From positions 111,833-175,832 of the forward strand of contig CAYVFI010000009.1 of NCBI GenBank assembly GCA_964450955.1: DNA of 64,000 nt, written 5' to 3'. Position 1 is the first letter of the stretch; the number at the start of each line of letters is the position of its first letter. A program made the position numbers and the translations under genes. The notes under the pieces are model-generated. The model had not been told where the DNA came from. It did not search any database and worked only from the letters and a program-made list of their open reading frames with translations. This document shows positions 7,086 through 15,880 of the stretch, piece after piece. This DNA comes from CAYNWT01 sp964450955. GTDB lineage: Bacteria; Planctomycetota; Planctomycetia; Planctomycetales; Planctomycetaceae.

Positions 7086-9866
7086 CTACTTGGTGTCTTC
7101 AGGTTTCTCGTCTTCGTCGGTTGCTTCGGCGTCTGGCTTCTCAGGAGCCGCGTCGGCTGCCGGGCCGGCATCCGCGTTTGCTGCATCACCTTCTGCCGTC
7201 GCTGATGCCGCCAATTCTGCGTTCTTCGCCGCTTCGGCAGCCGCTTCTTCAAGGATTCCGCTGGAAATCAAGGCACAGGAAACAAGCGAGTCATCGTCGT
7301 CCAATCGAATCACTCGCACGCCCTGCGTGTTCCTTCCAATCACGTTAATGTCGGCAACTCGGATTCGCTGAATCTTGCCACCCGACGTGATCATCAGGAC
7401 CTCATCGTCTTCACTAACCGATAGAACGTCTACAACCTTGCCGTTGCGATCGGTCGTTTTGATGTCGCGAAGTCCCTTGCCGCCGCGACCCTGACGACGG
7501 TAACGCATGCCGCTGCTGACCTCGTCCGCTTCATCATCAGACAGGTCCATCGAACCGAATGGAGTTCGCTTGCCGTAGCCATTTTCGCAGACCGTTAGCA
7601 GGAACCGTTCCGGATCCGCGACCACCATGCCGACAACTTCGTCTTCTTTACCCAGGGAAACACCCTTCACACCGCGGGTCGCTCGACCCATGGCTCGAGC
7701 GTCTTCATGTGAGAACCGAATCGACATTCCGGTTCCGGTTGAAAGAACCACATCGTCTTCGTCCTGAACAATGCGGACATCCACCAACGCATCATCATCG
7801 TCCAGGCGAATCGCAATGATGCCGCCCTTCATTGGCCGACCGTACTTTGACAAAGCGGTCTTCTTAACGACTCCCTTACGAGTGGCGATCATAAGGAACT
7901 TGTCGTCCGGGAATTCACGCACATTGAAGCAGTTGGCGATACTTTCGCCTTCGTCAAACTGCAACAGATTGACCAGCGCCCGGCCCTTGGCGGTTCTCGC
8001 CTGCAGCGGCAAATCGTAAACCTTTAACCAGTGGACTCGACCCCGATCGGTAAAGAACAGTAGGTAGTCGTGCGTGCTGGAAACAAACAAGTGCTCAATC
8101 GCATCTTCCTCGCCCGACGTTGCCCCTTTGATTCCCTTACCGCCGCGATTTTGAGCTTCATACACACTTAGCTGCGTGCGCTTGATGTAGCCGCGCTGTG
8201 ACAGCGTGACGACCATCGGCTCTTCAGTAATCAGTTCGTCTTTGTTGTAGTCGCCCAGTTCTTCATCCGACAGCAGCGTGCGGCGCGGATTGCTGTACTT
8301 ATTACGCAGCTCTTCCATGTCCTCGCGGATAACCGCCAGGATGTTCGCTCGATCAGACAGTAGCTTCAGATACCCAAGGATGTTTTCGAGTAGCTGAGCG
8401 TGTTCGGTGCTTAGCTTTTCGCGTTCCAGGTTTGCCAAAGAACCAAGCTGCATCGAAACGATGGCCTCAGCCTGATTGTTAGACAGGTTGTAGCTTTGCG
8501 CCGTCCCCTGTTCTGCCTGGAACTCTTTGAACCCATCCGCTCCGAGAGCCCGCTCGACCATTTCGGCAGGCACATCGATCTTCTGAAGATTCTCCTTCGC
8601 CAACGCGCGGCTTTTTGAGTCGCGGATGGTTTGGATAACTTCGTCGATGTTTAACTGAGCAATCAGCAGACCTTCGACGGTGTGCTTTCGCTTGCGGTCC
8701 TGAGCCAAAAGGAACTCGGTCCGGCGGCGAATCACTTCTACTCGGTGCCGCAGGAACTCTTCCAGCATCTCGCGAATGGAAAGCACTCGCGGACGACCAC
8801 CGACCAGCGCCAGTAAAATCATGCTGATCGTCGTCTGCAGCGGCGAGAATTTATACAGCTGGTTCAGCACCACTTCTTTGTCAGCATCACGCTTCAGCGT
8901 GATGTGCAGACGAACCTGCCACTGCGGAATCTTGCGGTCCGTCAGGTCTGTAATCCGAGAGATACCCTCGATGCGATTATCTTTGACCAGGAGTTCCAGT
9001 TTCTCGCGAATGCGGTCGCGAGTTTCCATGTACGGAATCTCGGTCACAACAATGACGTCACTCTTCTTATCAACTTCGAAGTGCGTCTTCGCTCGCAGAG
9101 TGATTGTCGAACGCCCGGTCTGATACGCGCGGCGAACGCCCGAGCGGCCCATGATGATGCCGCCCGTGGGAAAGTCCGGAGCCGGCATGACGTCGATAAT
9201 GTCATCCAGAGTACTCTCTGGATTGTCAATCAGCTGAATCACCGCGCTGCAGGTTTCGGCAGCGTTGTGCGGCGGAATGCTGGTCGCCATTCCGACAGCG
9301 ATACCGTTGGAACCGTTGATCAGCAGGTTCGGCAATCGCGACGGCAGAACCGTTGGTTCGGTTCCTTCTGTGTCGTATGTCGCGACGTAATCGACCGTGT
9401 TCCGATCAAGATCGCGCAACAGTTCTGAAGCGGCGCCGGAAAGCCGAGCCTCTGTGTAACGCATCGCAGCCGGAGGTAGGCCGGCCAGGGAACCGAAGTT
9501 GCCCTGCTTGTCGACCAGTACTTCTCGCATGACCCATTCCTGAGCCATACGAACCAGCGTTGGATAAATCGCACCTTCACCGTGCGGGTGGTAGTTACCA
9601 CTGGTGTCGCCAGCGATCTTCGCGCACTTTTTCCGTCCGGACGCGGGGCCCAGGCTGAGGTCGTTCATCGCGACAAGAATGCGGCGCTGCGATGGTTTCA
9701 AACCATCACGAACATCCGGCAGCGCGCGGCTGATGATGACGCTCATGGCGTAGGTGAGGTAACTGGTTCGCATCTCGTCCTCGATATCGAGCTTACGGAT
9801 GCGCGAATCCCCCGGCACTGTTTCCGGTGGTTTTTCGTCTTCGTTATCTGGGGTGTCGGTCGACAA
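7086..9866 (-). CDS. gyrA: DNA gyrase / type IIA topoisomerase subunit A
   Basis: DNA-breaking and rejoining subunit of a type IIA topoisomerase. The catalytic Tyr is Y137 in AAMRYTEARL. The C-terminal beta-pinwheel domain carries a GyrA-box-like QNRGGKGIKG, which supports gyrase over topoisomerase IV. The last 60 residues are an Ala/Glu/Asp-rich tail (926 aa in total). Two features differ from standard GyrA: the loop before the active site reads GSLAGLPP rather than GSIDGDPP/S, and the quinolone-contact positions equivalent to E. coli Ser83 and Asp87 are Gly98 and Pro102. It could be a second GyrA/ParC-type paralogue; gyrB is not in the window. Confidence 0.9.
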   Translation of the reverse strand: MSTDTPDNEDEKPPETVPGDSRIRKLDIEDEMRTSYLTYAMSVIISRALPDVRDGLKPSQRRILVAMNDLSLGPASGRKKCAKIAGDTSGNYHPHGEGAIYPTLVRMAQEWVMREVLVDKQGNFGSLAGLPPAAMRYTEARLSGAASELLRDLDRNTVDYVATYDTEGTEPTVLPSRLPNLLINGSNGIAVGMATSIPPHNAAETCSAVIQLIDNPESTLDDIIDVMPAPDFPTGGIIMGRSGVRRAYQTGRSTITLRAKTHFEVDKKSDVIVVTEIPYMETRDRIREKLELLVKDNRIEGISRITDLTDRKIPQWQVRLHITLKRDADKEVVLNQLYKFSPLQTTISMILLALVGGRPRVLSIREMLEEFLRHRVEVIRRRTEFLLAQDRKRKHTVEGLLIAQLNIDEVIQTIRDSKSRALAKENLQKIDVPAEMVERALGADGFKEFQAEQGTAQSYNLSNNQAEAIVSMQLGSLANLEREKLSTEHAQLLENILGYLKLLSDRANILAVIREDMEELRNKYSNPRRTLLSDEELGDYNKDELITEEPMVVTLSQRGYIKRTQLSVYEAQNRGGKGIKGATSGEEDAIEHLFVSSTHDYLLFFTDRGRVHWLKVYDLPLQARTAKGRALVNLLQFDEGESIANCFNVREFPDDKFLMIATRKGVVKKTALSKYGRPMKGGIIAIRLDDDDALVDVRIVQDEDDVVLSTGTGMSIRFSHEDARAMGRATRGVKGVSLGKEDEVVGMVVADPERFLLTVCENGYGKRTPFGSMDLSDDEADEVSSGMRYRRQGRGGKGLRDIKTTDRNGKVVDVLSVSEDDEVLMITSGGKIQRIRVADINVIGRNTQGVRVIRLDDDDSLVSCALISSGILEEAAAEAAKNAELAASATAEGDAANADAGPAADAAPEKPDAEATDEDEKPEDTK

Positions 9867-10405
9867 CCTGGCAACTCCCGTGCTGCAGTTAAACGGGCGT
9901 CGCTGGCGACTGCGACTCTGGAACCGTAGCCCCGACGGGCAGATTCGAGAGACGTCTCAATGGCAGAAAGTAATCCTGCCAGCCGTCGGCAGCAGACTCC
10001 GTTTTTCGGTTCAAACTTGAGCCAAAATCCGTGGCTCAAAACGAGCTTCGATTTTAGTTGATTTGCAGGGCATTCACAACGCGACAGGCCCTGTTCGAGG
10101 CAGTAAAACACGGTGTTTTCGCAGCGTTTCAGAACGGTTTGAACGAACCCAAAATTATGCCCGGATTCTGCCCTGCACTTTCGGTCACGCGGTCGTGCTG
10201 CGACGACTCCACTTGATCCTGCGGGGAGCGACCAAACGGGGCCGGGGCCGGGATCGGGTTGCACCAGGCGGGCTGACCCGTCAGATCCGCTTACGCCCGC
10301 GGGCGTCCGGCTGGCTGGACTGTTCACGTAATTGAACGGCGAGCGGCGTGCGTTGACTGGCCGACTCGGGGACCGACTGCAACAGCAGCACCGCTCGCCT
10401 GATTG
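9867..10405. other. Intergenic region with no recognisable gene
   Basis: This stretch of about 540 bp lies between the gyrA start and the zinc-ribbon gene. It should hold the gyrA promoter, but no convincing -35/-10 pair, RNA gene or conserved protein was recognised. The open frames here are low-complexity or Arg-rich and look like chance ORFs. Confidence 0.5.
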
Positions 10406-10609
10406 CTAAGTAGTGAGTCGTTTTCCCAAACGCCGGAGTTTCTCACGATGCTTAGGAGTGACATAGTCTTCCACGAAACCGCAGTCCACACACGCAACAG
10501 TCTGCAGGCTAACCATCTTGAGAAAGCCAAAGAACAGCGACGCGTGCGGCCGATCGGCGATTCTCAACTCGGTGGATTCGCACTTGCTACAAACACGTTC
10601 GAAGTTCAT
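10406..10609 (-). CDS. Small zinc-ribbon protein, 67 aa
   Basis: The small protein has CSKC near the N-terminus (residues 8-11) and CVDCG in the middle (about residues 39-43), forming a four-cysteine zinc ribbon, followed by a basic Lys/Arg-rich C-terminus. This resembles the zinc-ribbon nucleic-acid-binding family, but the exact function is unknown. A GAGAG ribosome binding site sits just upstream of the ATG at 10609. It is divergent from the kinase gene at 10762. Confidence 0.7.
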   Translation of the reverse strand: MNFERVCSKCESTELRIADRPHASLFFGFLKMVSLQTVACVDCGFVEDYVTPKHREKLRRLGKRLTT

Positions 10610-10761
10610 TTGTTTCTCTCTTTCTCAATGGCACCATCGCCACACAGCTGAAAACGAGAACCACGCTGCGAGGATCACGGAATCCGAACAGAATCGAGCC
10701 AGTTGCATCCGGATTCCCAATCATCGACAGTGGTAAGCAGTTCCCAGTAACCGGATACCCC

Positions 10762-13053
10762 GTGACTGAATCGCTCGAAGACACACTTGTCCAATCGGAC
10801 CTCCAACGCGACCAATCGCGAGAACTCAGCCTGCGCGCGGATCGGCCGCCGCTTTCGATCAAGGGTTACACCTTCGTCAGACGTCTGGGAACCGGCGCCT
10901 ACGGTTCGGTGTGGTTGGTTCGAGAAGACAATACGGGCAAGAACGTCGCAATTAAGTTCTACACACACCGCCGAGGTTTAGACTGGTCGCTGTTGAACCG
11001 AGAAGTGGAAAAGCTGGCGGTTCTTTACACATCGCGAAATATTGTTGGGTTGCTGGACGTTGGCTGGAACAGCGATCCGCCGTACTACGTCATGGAGTAC
11101 CTGGAAAACGGTTCGCTGGCTGGTCGACTGGAATCAGGACCACTGCCGGTGGACGAAGCGGTTCAGGTTGCGACCGGAATTGCGAAGGGGCTGGTTCACG
11201 CACACGGTTCGGGAATCCTGCACTGCGATCTGAAACCCGCAAACGTTTTGTTCGACGTGGAAATGGAACCACGACTCTGTGACTTTGGACAGTCGCGACT
11301 TTCCAGCGAACAAAACCCCGCGCTCGGAACGCTGTTCTACATGGCTCCTGAACAGGCCGACTTACGGGCCATCCCCGACGCGCGGTGGGATGTGTATGCG
11401 CTGGGGGCTCTGCTCTATCACATGCTGACCGGAAGTCCGCCGTTTAGAACGCCGGAGGCCGAAGAACGCATTCGGTTGGCTCCGACGCTTAACGAGCGCC
11501 TGTTGGCGTACCGCAATCTCATCGAAACCAGCCCCACCCCCGAAGGTCATCGCATTGCCGGCGGGAAGAATGTTGACAGCGAGCTAGTCCAGATTATCGA
11601 CCGATGTCTATCCCCGGACCCGAGTGATCGATACCCAAACGCACAGGCGGTGCTCGGACAGCTCAAATCCCGCGAACGACACCGTCAACGCGCTCCGCTT
11701 CTCAAGCTCGGCATCCTTGGACCACTATTGCTGTTGGCAGCCATGGTTCCGCTGTTCATTTACGTCATGGGCCGCAACGGTCAGACACTCGAACGAAAAC
11801 TCACCGAACGCGCATTGGAAAGCGGTGCGCTGACGGCCAGAGTGAAAGCCCAGAGCCTCACGGACGAACTAAGCCGCCGGATTGGTGAGTTCGAAGATAT
11901 TCTGGCGAATCCGGAACTCATTGAACTTCTTGAGGCGTGGTTGCCGCGTACCGAATCGCTAAGCCGCGAGGAATTGCAAACACTTGTCAAGCTGCCGTCA
12001 GATCAAAGTCCCTCGTGGATCGCCGCTCTGGACAAAGCGTATCAACGCATCGACAAGCGAGCCGAAGGGCGCACCGGCGGCAGAGACACAAGTTGGTTCA
12101 TGACGACTACCGCCGGTCGACAGATCTGGCGGCGTGGAGCCGGAAGCAGAGCCCCGAAGTCGCTGGGCCAGCACTATTGGGATCGCGACTACTTCCACGG
12201 AGAGGGAAAGAATAAGCAACACCTGATCGATCGAGACCAACCGCCCCCGGATGACGTTGTGATTTTTGGCGAACCGAAGCCGCAGGACAAAAAGCCGGGT
12301 TCGGGTCAGCAACGCACCCCGCAGTCTCACATATCGACACCGTTTCGCAGTTCCGTTACGAATCGCTACATGATTGCAATCACGGTAAAAATTCGCGGAA
12401 AAGAAAAGCGAGACGGTACACGCCCGGTTCTCGGTTTGCTGGGCCGCACTCTGCATCTGGACGAATTTCGCGGTCGGTTTATTGAACGAATTCAAAATCG
12501 TGACACGCGCCAGGATCAGATCGATCGAGAGATCGCTTTGGTCGATACGCGTACCTGGCAACTGCTGGACCACAGTTGGATCGCCGATATCGCGCACGCC
12601 GCAGATAACCGCGACACCGACTCCGAAGACTTCACCGACGCGTTTCGGAAGGAAGCCCGAACGCTGCTGGCGGATGACGATGCGTTCTATCAACAACTCC
12701 AACTCTCCGACGACCTGCAGCGGCAATTCCAGGCCGTTAAGCGAGACGTCGATGGCCACACAGAACTTCGCCTGACCGACTATCGCGATCCGGTTGGCCA
12801 ATTCGATTTGCCATCGACTAAACGGTACAAAGGCGACTGGTTTGCGGCTCTTTACCAGGTCGATGTCGGTCAAGCCCCATGGGTCGTAATCATCCAGGAA
12901 CGCGCGGATAATACGAAGGCGTCGGTGGAAGGCATGTACTCGTCCGCGATCCGCTACGGTCTTCTGGCGATCCTCACCAGCATCGTCGGAATGATTGCGG
13001 TTTGGTGGTTCGTCATGCGAACGATGAAAAACCTGCCGACTCGTCAAAGCTAA
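10762..13053 (+). CDS. Transmembrane Ser/Thr protein kinase with extracytoplasmic sensor domain
   Basis: A Hanks-type kinase of 763 residues starting at GTG. The kinase domain (about 35-300) shows the Gly-rich loop GTGAYGSV, the VAIK lysine K65, the catalytic loop HCDLKPAN (D156) and DFG at 174-176. The Arg before the catalytic Asp is Cys, so it is a non-RD kinase and may not need activation-loop phosphorylation. One membrane helix (about 316-336) and a second near the C-terminus (about 733-752) bracket a domain of roughly 390 residues that should face the periplasm. The layout resembles double-membrane-anchored Cache-like sensors, but that fold is inferred. It probably reads an external signal. 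Confidence 0.9.
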   Translation: MTESLEDTLVQSDLQRDQSRELSLRADRPPLSIKGYTFVRRLGTGAYGSVWLVREDNTGKNVAIKFYTHRRGLDWSLLNREVEKLAVLYTSRNIVGLLDVGWNSDPPYYVMEYLENGSLAGRLESGPLPVDEAVQVATGIAKGLVHAHGSGILHCDLKPANVLFDVEMEPRLCDFGQSRLSSEQNPALGTLFYMAPEQADLRAIPDARWDVYALGALLYHMLTGSPPFRTPEAEERIRLAPTLNERLLAYRNLIETSPTPEGHRIAGGKNVDSELVQIIDRCLSPDPSDRYPNAQAVLGQLKSRERHRQRAPLLKLGILGPLLLLAAMVPLFIYVMGRNGQTLERKLTERALESGALTARVKAQSLTDELSRRIGEFEDILANPELIELLEAWLPRTESLSREELQTLVKLPSDQSPSWIAALDKAYQRIDKRAEGRTGGRDTSWFMTTTAGRQIWRRGAGSRAPKSLGQHYWDRDYFHGEGKNKQHLIDRDQPPPDDVVIFGEPKPQDKKPGSGQQRTPQSHISTPFRSSVTNRYMIAITVKIRGKEKRDGTRPVLGLLGRTLHLDEFRGRFIERIQNRDTRQDQIDREIALVDTRTWQLLDHSWIADIAHAADNRDTDSEDFTDAFRKEARTLLADDDAFYQQLQLSDDLQRQFQAVKRDVDGHTELRLTDYRDPVGQFDLPSTKRYKGDWFAALYQVDVGQAPWVVIIQERADNTKASVEGMYSSAIRYGLLAILTSIVGMIAVWWFVMRTMKNLPTRQS

Positions 13054-13178
13054 ATAGTGCGGCGTGAAAGCGCTGGCTGTCGGCTTGTCAGCCAATCGGT
13101 CGGGGTGAACGCGAAGTCTCAATGGTTGGTTTGCACGGTCGCGTGGTCCACCCCAGTGCACAGCTGAGTCCAAAACAA

Positions 13179-13250
13179 GAACCACTAATGGGCACGGATA
13201 CGACACTAATGAAAAAGCATTAGTGACCAATTAGTGTCGATTAGTGGTTC
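13179..13250. repeat. Nested palindromic repeat (CACTAAT family)
   Basis: Several perfect inverted pairs are nested between the kinase and the selenoprotein gene: GAACCACTAAT (13179-13189) with ATTAGTGGTTC (13240-13250), CGACACTAAT (13201-13210) with ATTAGTGTCG (13230-13239), and CACTAATG (13204-13211) with CATTAGTG (13218-13225). The last two share a left arm, so two folds are possible. It lies between convergent genes and could act as a terminator or be a mobile palindrome. Confidence 0.7.
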
Positions 13251-13260
13251 ACATGTTTCG

Positions 13261-13611
13261 CTACTTGCCGAAAGCTTCAGCAAACATGTCTTCGTTAAAG
13301 CCGATGTAAAGAGCCTTGCCTTTTCGCAGTGTCGGAGCCCGCAGGTTGCCGGTGGGGCCCAACATGAGTTTGGCGAGTGCATCGTCGTCGAGGTCGTCTT
13401 TCTTCAGGTCAACCTTTGTAATTTTTTTGCCCTTGCCCACCACAAGTTTGGTGACGCTTTTCAGCAGTTCCATGGCTTCGTCGCGACCGTACTTGATTTT
13501 CGTCGCGTTCACTTCTTCTTTGATGGTTGCATCATTCTCAGCAAGGAACCCCTGCGCTTTCTTGCAGGAAGTTCATCCAGGCCGGTGATAGCTCCAGTCG
13601 ATTTTTGCCAT
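13261..13611 (-). CDS. ArsC-family selenoprotein with an in-frame UGA read as selenocysteine
   Basis: From the ATG at 13611 the frame reads M-A-K-I-D-W-S-Y-H-R-P-G-[UGA]-T-S-C-K-K-A-Q-G-F-L and then runs open to TAG at 13261, giving 116 residues. The UGA (13573-13575) is codon 13 and falls exactly where ArsC/Spx-type thioredoxin-fold proteins carry the first Cys of CxxC, giving a UxxC redox motif. The rest (GRDEAMELLK, GPTGNLRAPTLRKGK) matches the ArsC fold. A hairpin follows the UGA directly (13546-13574). Simple ORF callers start at 13512 and lose the active site. Its role is probably thiol/selenol redox chemistry. SelA, SelB, SelC and SelD are not in the window. Confidence 0.88.
13546..13574 (-). 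promoter_or_regulatory. Candidate bacterial SECIS hairpin
   Basis: On the mRNA, GAAC (overlapping the UGA) pairs with GUUC and UCCUGC pairs with GCAGGG, giving a 10-bp stem with one bulged U and an 8-nt loop (AAGAAAGC). Its position immediately 3' of the UGA and the bulged U are typical of SelB-binding bacterial SECIS elements. The loop lies nearer the UGA than in E. coli fdhF. Confidence 0.6.
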
Positions 13612-13716
13612 GGGTGGTTGCTCTTTTGAGGTGAATCGTGTGTGAACGCGAGAGTATAGAGGCGAAGGAGATCTGGCCAAGTCAGTGCGTGGAAGATGCA
13701 TGGTTGCGGGGTTTGA

Positions 13717-13849
13717 ATATCCAATATCCAACAAGGAATCTCCAAGTTAGAAGTGGAACGCGGACTTCATGGTTCACCGCTCGCATTGGTCACCTCTCCC
13801 ACTTGTGGGAGAGGTCGGGCTCTCAGGCCCGGGAGAGGGCTCGCCAACC
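13717..13849. repeat. Two adjoining dispersed repeats upstream of the selenoprotein gene
   Basis: The segment 13717-13762 (AATATCCAATATCCAACAAG and following) resembles a short interspersed repeat that I recall from planctomycete and related genomes; that is recollection, not a search. Beside it, 13789-13849 is a palindromic CTCTCCCAC...GTGGGAGAG module of the same family as 4447-4508 and 57446-57615. No coding potential is visible in either. Confidence 0.55.
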
Positions 13850-13885
13850 ACGTCGCGTCGAGCGTGAACCACCCGCCGTTCAATA

Positions 13886-15586
13886 CTAGTACCCCGCCGC
13901 CTGTCCATCCTTGCGCGACTCTGACGCTCCGTAGAACACGTCTTTTTCGGCGTCGTACATGATGCCCTGATAGCCGCCGTGCGAACCGACGTTGTAGCCA
14001 ACCTTATGACCGCGTTTGACCAGTTGCCGGATGGTCTCGTAGTCGTATCCGGTTTCCAAAGATACGGTTCCGCCGTCTTCCATTTTGGTTCCTGTTGGTT
14101 GTGACGAACCGGTATGCAGGATGCGCGGAGCGTCGCCGGCTTCTTGAATGTTCATGCCGAAGTCCACGATGTTCATCACGATTTGAGCGTGGCCCTGCGG
14201 CTGGGTGGCTCCACCCATGACCCCGAAGCTCATAAACGGTTTGCCGTCCTTTGTGATGAACGCCGGGATGATAGTGTGAAACGGTCGCTTGCCCGGCGCG
14301 TAGGTGTTGAAGTGACCTTCTTCCAGTGTGAAGAGTTCGCCCCGATCCTGAAGGCAAAAGCCCAGAGCTTTGTCCTGAACGCGAGGGCAGAGGCCGGAAC
14401 CGAAACCGCGGTAGTTGCTTTGAATAAGCGAGACCATGTTGCGGTCTTTGTCGGCAACGGTCAGGTAAATGGTGTCGCCGTCGGTTAGCCCCGCGTCGTA
14501 ACGCCTGGCAGCGCGGTCTTTGATTAGCTTTCGACGTTTCTCTGCATACGGCTTGGAGATGAGTTCCGCCACCGGCAGTTTGTTGAAGTCGGGGTCGGCG
14601 TAGAATTTCGCTCGGTCTTCAAAAGCCAGTTTCTTGGCTTCGATGAAGTTGTGCACATGAGTGACACTGCCGAAGCCGGCTTTCTTCAAATCGTAGCCTT
14701 CCATCACGTTTAGGATTTGCAGAGCCGCGATACCCTGCCCGTTTGGCGGTAGTTCCCACACGTCGTAGCCGCGGTAGTTGGTGGAGACCGGTTCGACCCA
14801 TTCTGATTTGTGAGCCGCCAGGTCTTCGTAGCTAAGGTAACCTTGGTGCCGTTTCATGAACTCGTCAATGACGCGAGCGATCTCACCCTTGTAGAACACA
14901 TCGCGCCCGCCTTCTGCGATTAAGCTAAGCGTATTCGCGAGCGCCGGGTTCTTGAAAATGTCGCCCTTCTTCGGCGGCTTACCGGTTGGGAAAAACGTTT
15001 GCCCAAAGCCCGGCATACCTCGCAGTCGAAACGAAGCGGCCCAGTAGTACGCGATGAGTTCTGAAATGGGGAACCCATCGTTGGCGTAGTCAATTGCCGG
15101 CTGGAGAACCTCCTTCATCGGCATCTTTCCAAACCGACCATGGAGTTCGAACCAGCCGTCTACGCAGCCGGGGACCGAGACGGGTAACGGGCCCAGCGAC
15201 GGAATCTTCGTAAGCTTCTTTTCCTTGAGGATCTCCAGTGTCAGGCTTTTGGGTGATCGACCACTGGCATTGAGTCCGTACAGCTTTTGGGTCTTTGCGT
15301 CCCAAACGATTGCAAACAGGTCGCCGCCCATGCCGTTACCGGTCGGTTCCATGAGTCCCAAAGTTGCGTTGGCCGCGATAGCGGCATCGATGGCGTTCCC
15401 GCCGCGCCGCATGACATCCAGTGCGACTTGTGTCGCCAGTGGCTGGCTGGTGGCAGCCATCGCTTTTCTGGAAATGACCTCGGACCGCGTGGCAAACTTG
15501 CGCCCCGTAATTCGGTCCTCAGCAGCTGTTGTTCCAAGCGTGGCGAAGACAATTGAGACAGCAAGCAGACACTGTAAGCGGTTCAT
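13886..15586 (-). CDS. ggt: Gamma-glutamyltransferase (glutathione hydrolase), secreted
   Basis: Ntn-hydrolase that removes or transfers the gamma-glutamyl group of glutathione and related peptides. A signal peptide (cleavage near TTAAE, residue 22) targets it to the periplasm. The precursor self-cleaves before a Thr; the best candidate is T372 in GDTIYLTV, where most relatives have TTH, so the second residue differs (Ile). The substrate-binding GGNAIDAA (62-69) and MGGD (86-89) motifs are present, and the 566-residue length is normal. It stands alone on its strand. Confidence 0.93.
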   Translation of the reverse strand: MNRLQCLLAVSIVFATLGTTAAEDRITGRKFATRSEVISRKAMAATSQPLATQVALDVMRRGGNAIDAAIAANATLGLMEPTGNGMGGDLFAIVWDAKTQKLYGLNASGRSPKSLTLEILKEKKLTKIPSLGPLPVSVPGCVDGWFELHGRFGKMPMKEVLQPAIDYANDGFPISELIAYYWAASFRLRGMPGFGQTFFPTGKPPKKGDIFKNPALANTLSLIAEGGRDVFYKGEIARVIDEFMKRHQGYLSYEDLAAHKSEWVEPVSTNYRGYDVWELPPNGQGIAALQILNVMEGYDLKKAGFGSVTHVHNFIEAKKLAFEDRAKFYADPDFNKLPVAELISKPYAEKRRKLIKDRAARRYDAGLTDGDTIYLTVADKDRNMVSLIQSNYRGFGSGLCPRVQDKALGFCLQDRGELFTLEEGHFNTYAPGKRPFHTIIPAFITKDGKPFMSFGVMGGATQPQGHAQIVMNIVDFGMNIQEAGDAPRILHTGSSQPTGTKMEDGGTVSLETGYDYETIRQLVKRGHKVGYNVGSHGGYQGIMYDAEKDVFYGASESRKDGQAAGY

Positions 15587-15817
15587 TTGTAAACTCTCCG
15601 GTGAGGGGTGTCCTCATCATGATTGTTGAGAGTGGGTTCGTCTACTGACTGACGTTCTGGTTTCGGCGGGCGTTAGTCCGCGGCTTTTCAGCGATGATTG
15701 TTGGCTGTGTTGATCCACCAGCGGCTAGCGCCTTGCCGCTCACTAGGCGGACACCGGTAGACGGTACGACCGGCGGGGTTCTCATTTCGGGAATCAGCCG
15801 ATCTAGGAAGGCTTTCG

Positions 15818-15845
15818 TTGACAACTACGATGCGTTTCGTACGAT
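15818..15845 (+). promoter_or_regulatory. Promoter of the blaI-type gene
   Basis: A consensus -35 TTGACA (15818-15823) is followed after 16 bp by TACGAT (15840-15845), a 4/6 match to the -10 consensus. The operator dyad covers the spacer and -10 region, consistent with repression of this promoter. Confidence 0.6.
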
Positions 15846-15868
15846 AAGAAGTACGAAGCGAGTCGTAG
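15825..15868. promoter_or_regulatory. BlaI-type operator, 18-bp interrupted palindrome
   Basis: Arms CTACGATGCGTTTCGTAC (15825-15842) and GTACGAAGCGAGTCGTAG (15851-15868) match at 15 of 18 positions across an 8-bp gap. Each arm is itself partly dyadic around TACGA. BlaI/MecI dimers bind TACA/TGTA-type dyads over their own promoter; this one overlaps the -10 element and ends a few bases before the start codon, so autorepression is likely. Confidence 0.65.
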
Positions 15869-15880
15869 ATGGAGATGGAT

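Noticed and set aside
11998..13230. A 410-codon open frame on the minus strand opposite the sensor kinase
   Set aside because: It is antisense to a clear kinase gene, has no recognisable domain and follows from the codon bias of the plus strand.
13509..13745. A 78-codon minus-strand frame overlapping the selenoprotein start
   Set aside because: It is out of frame with the ArsC-like protein and covers repeat sequence; the Sec reading explains the locus better.
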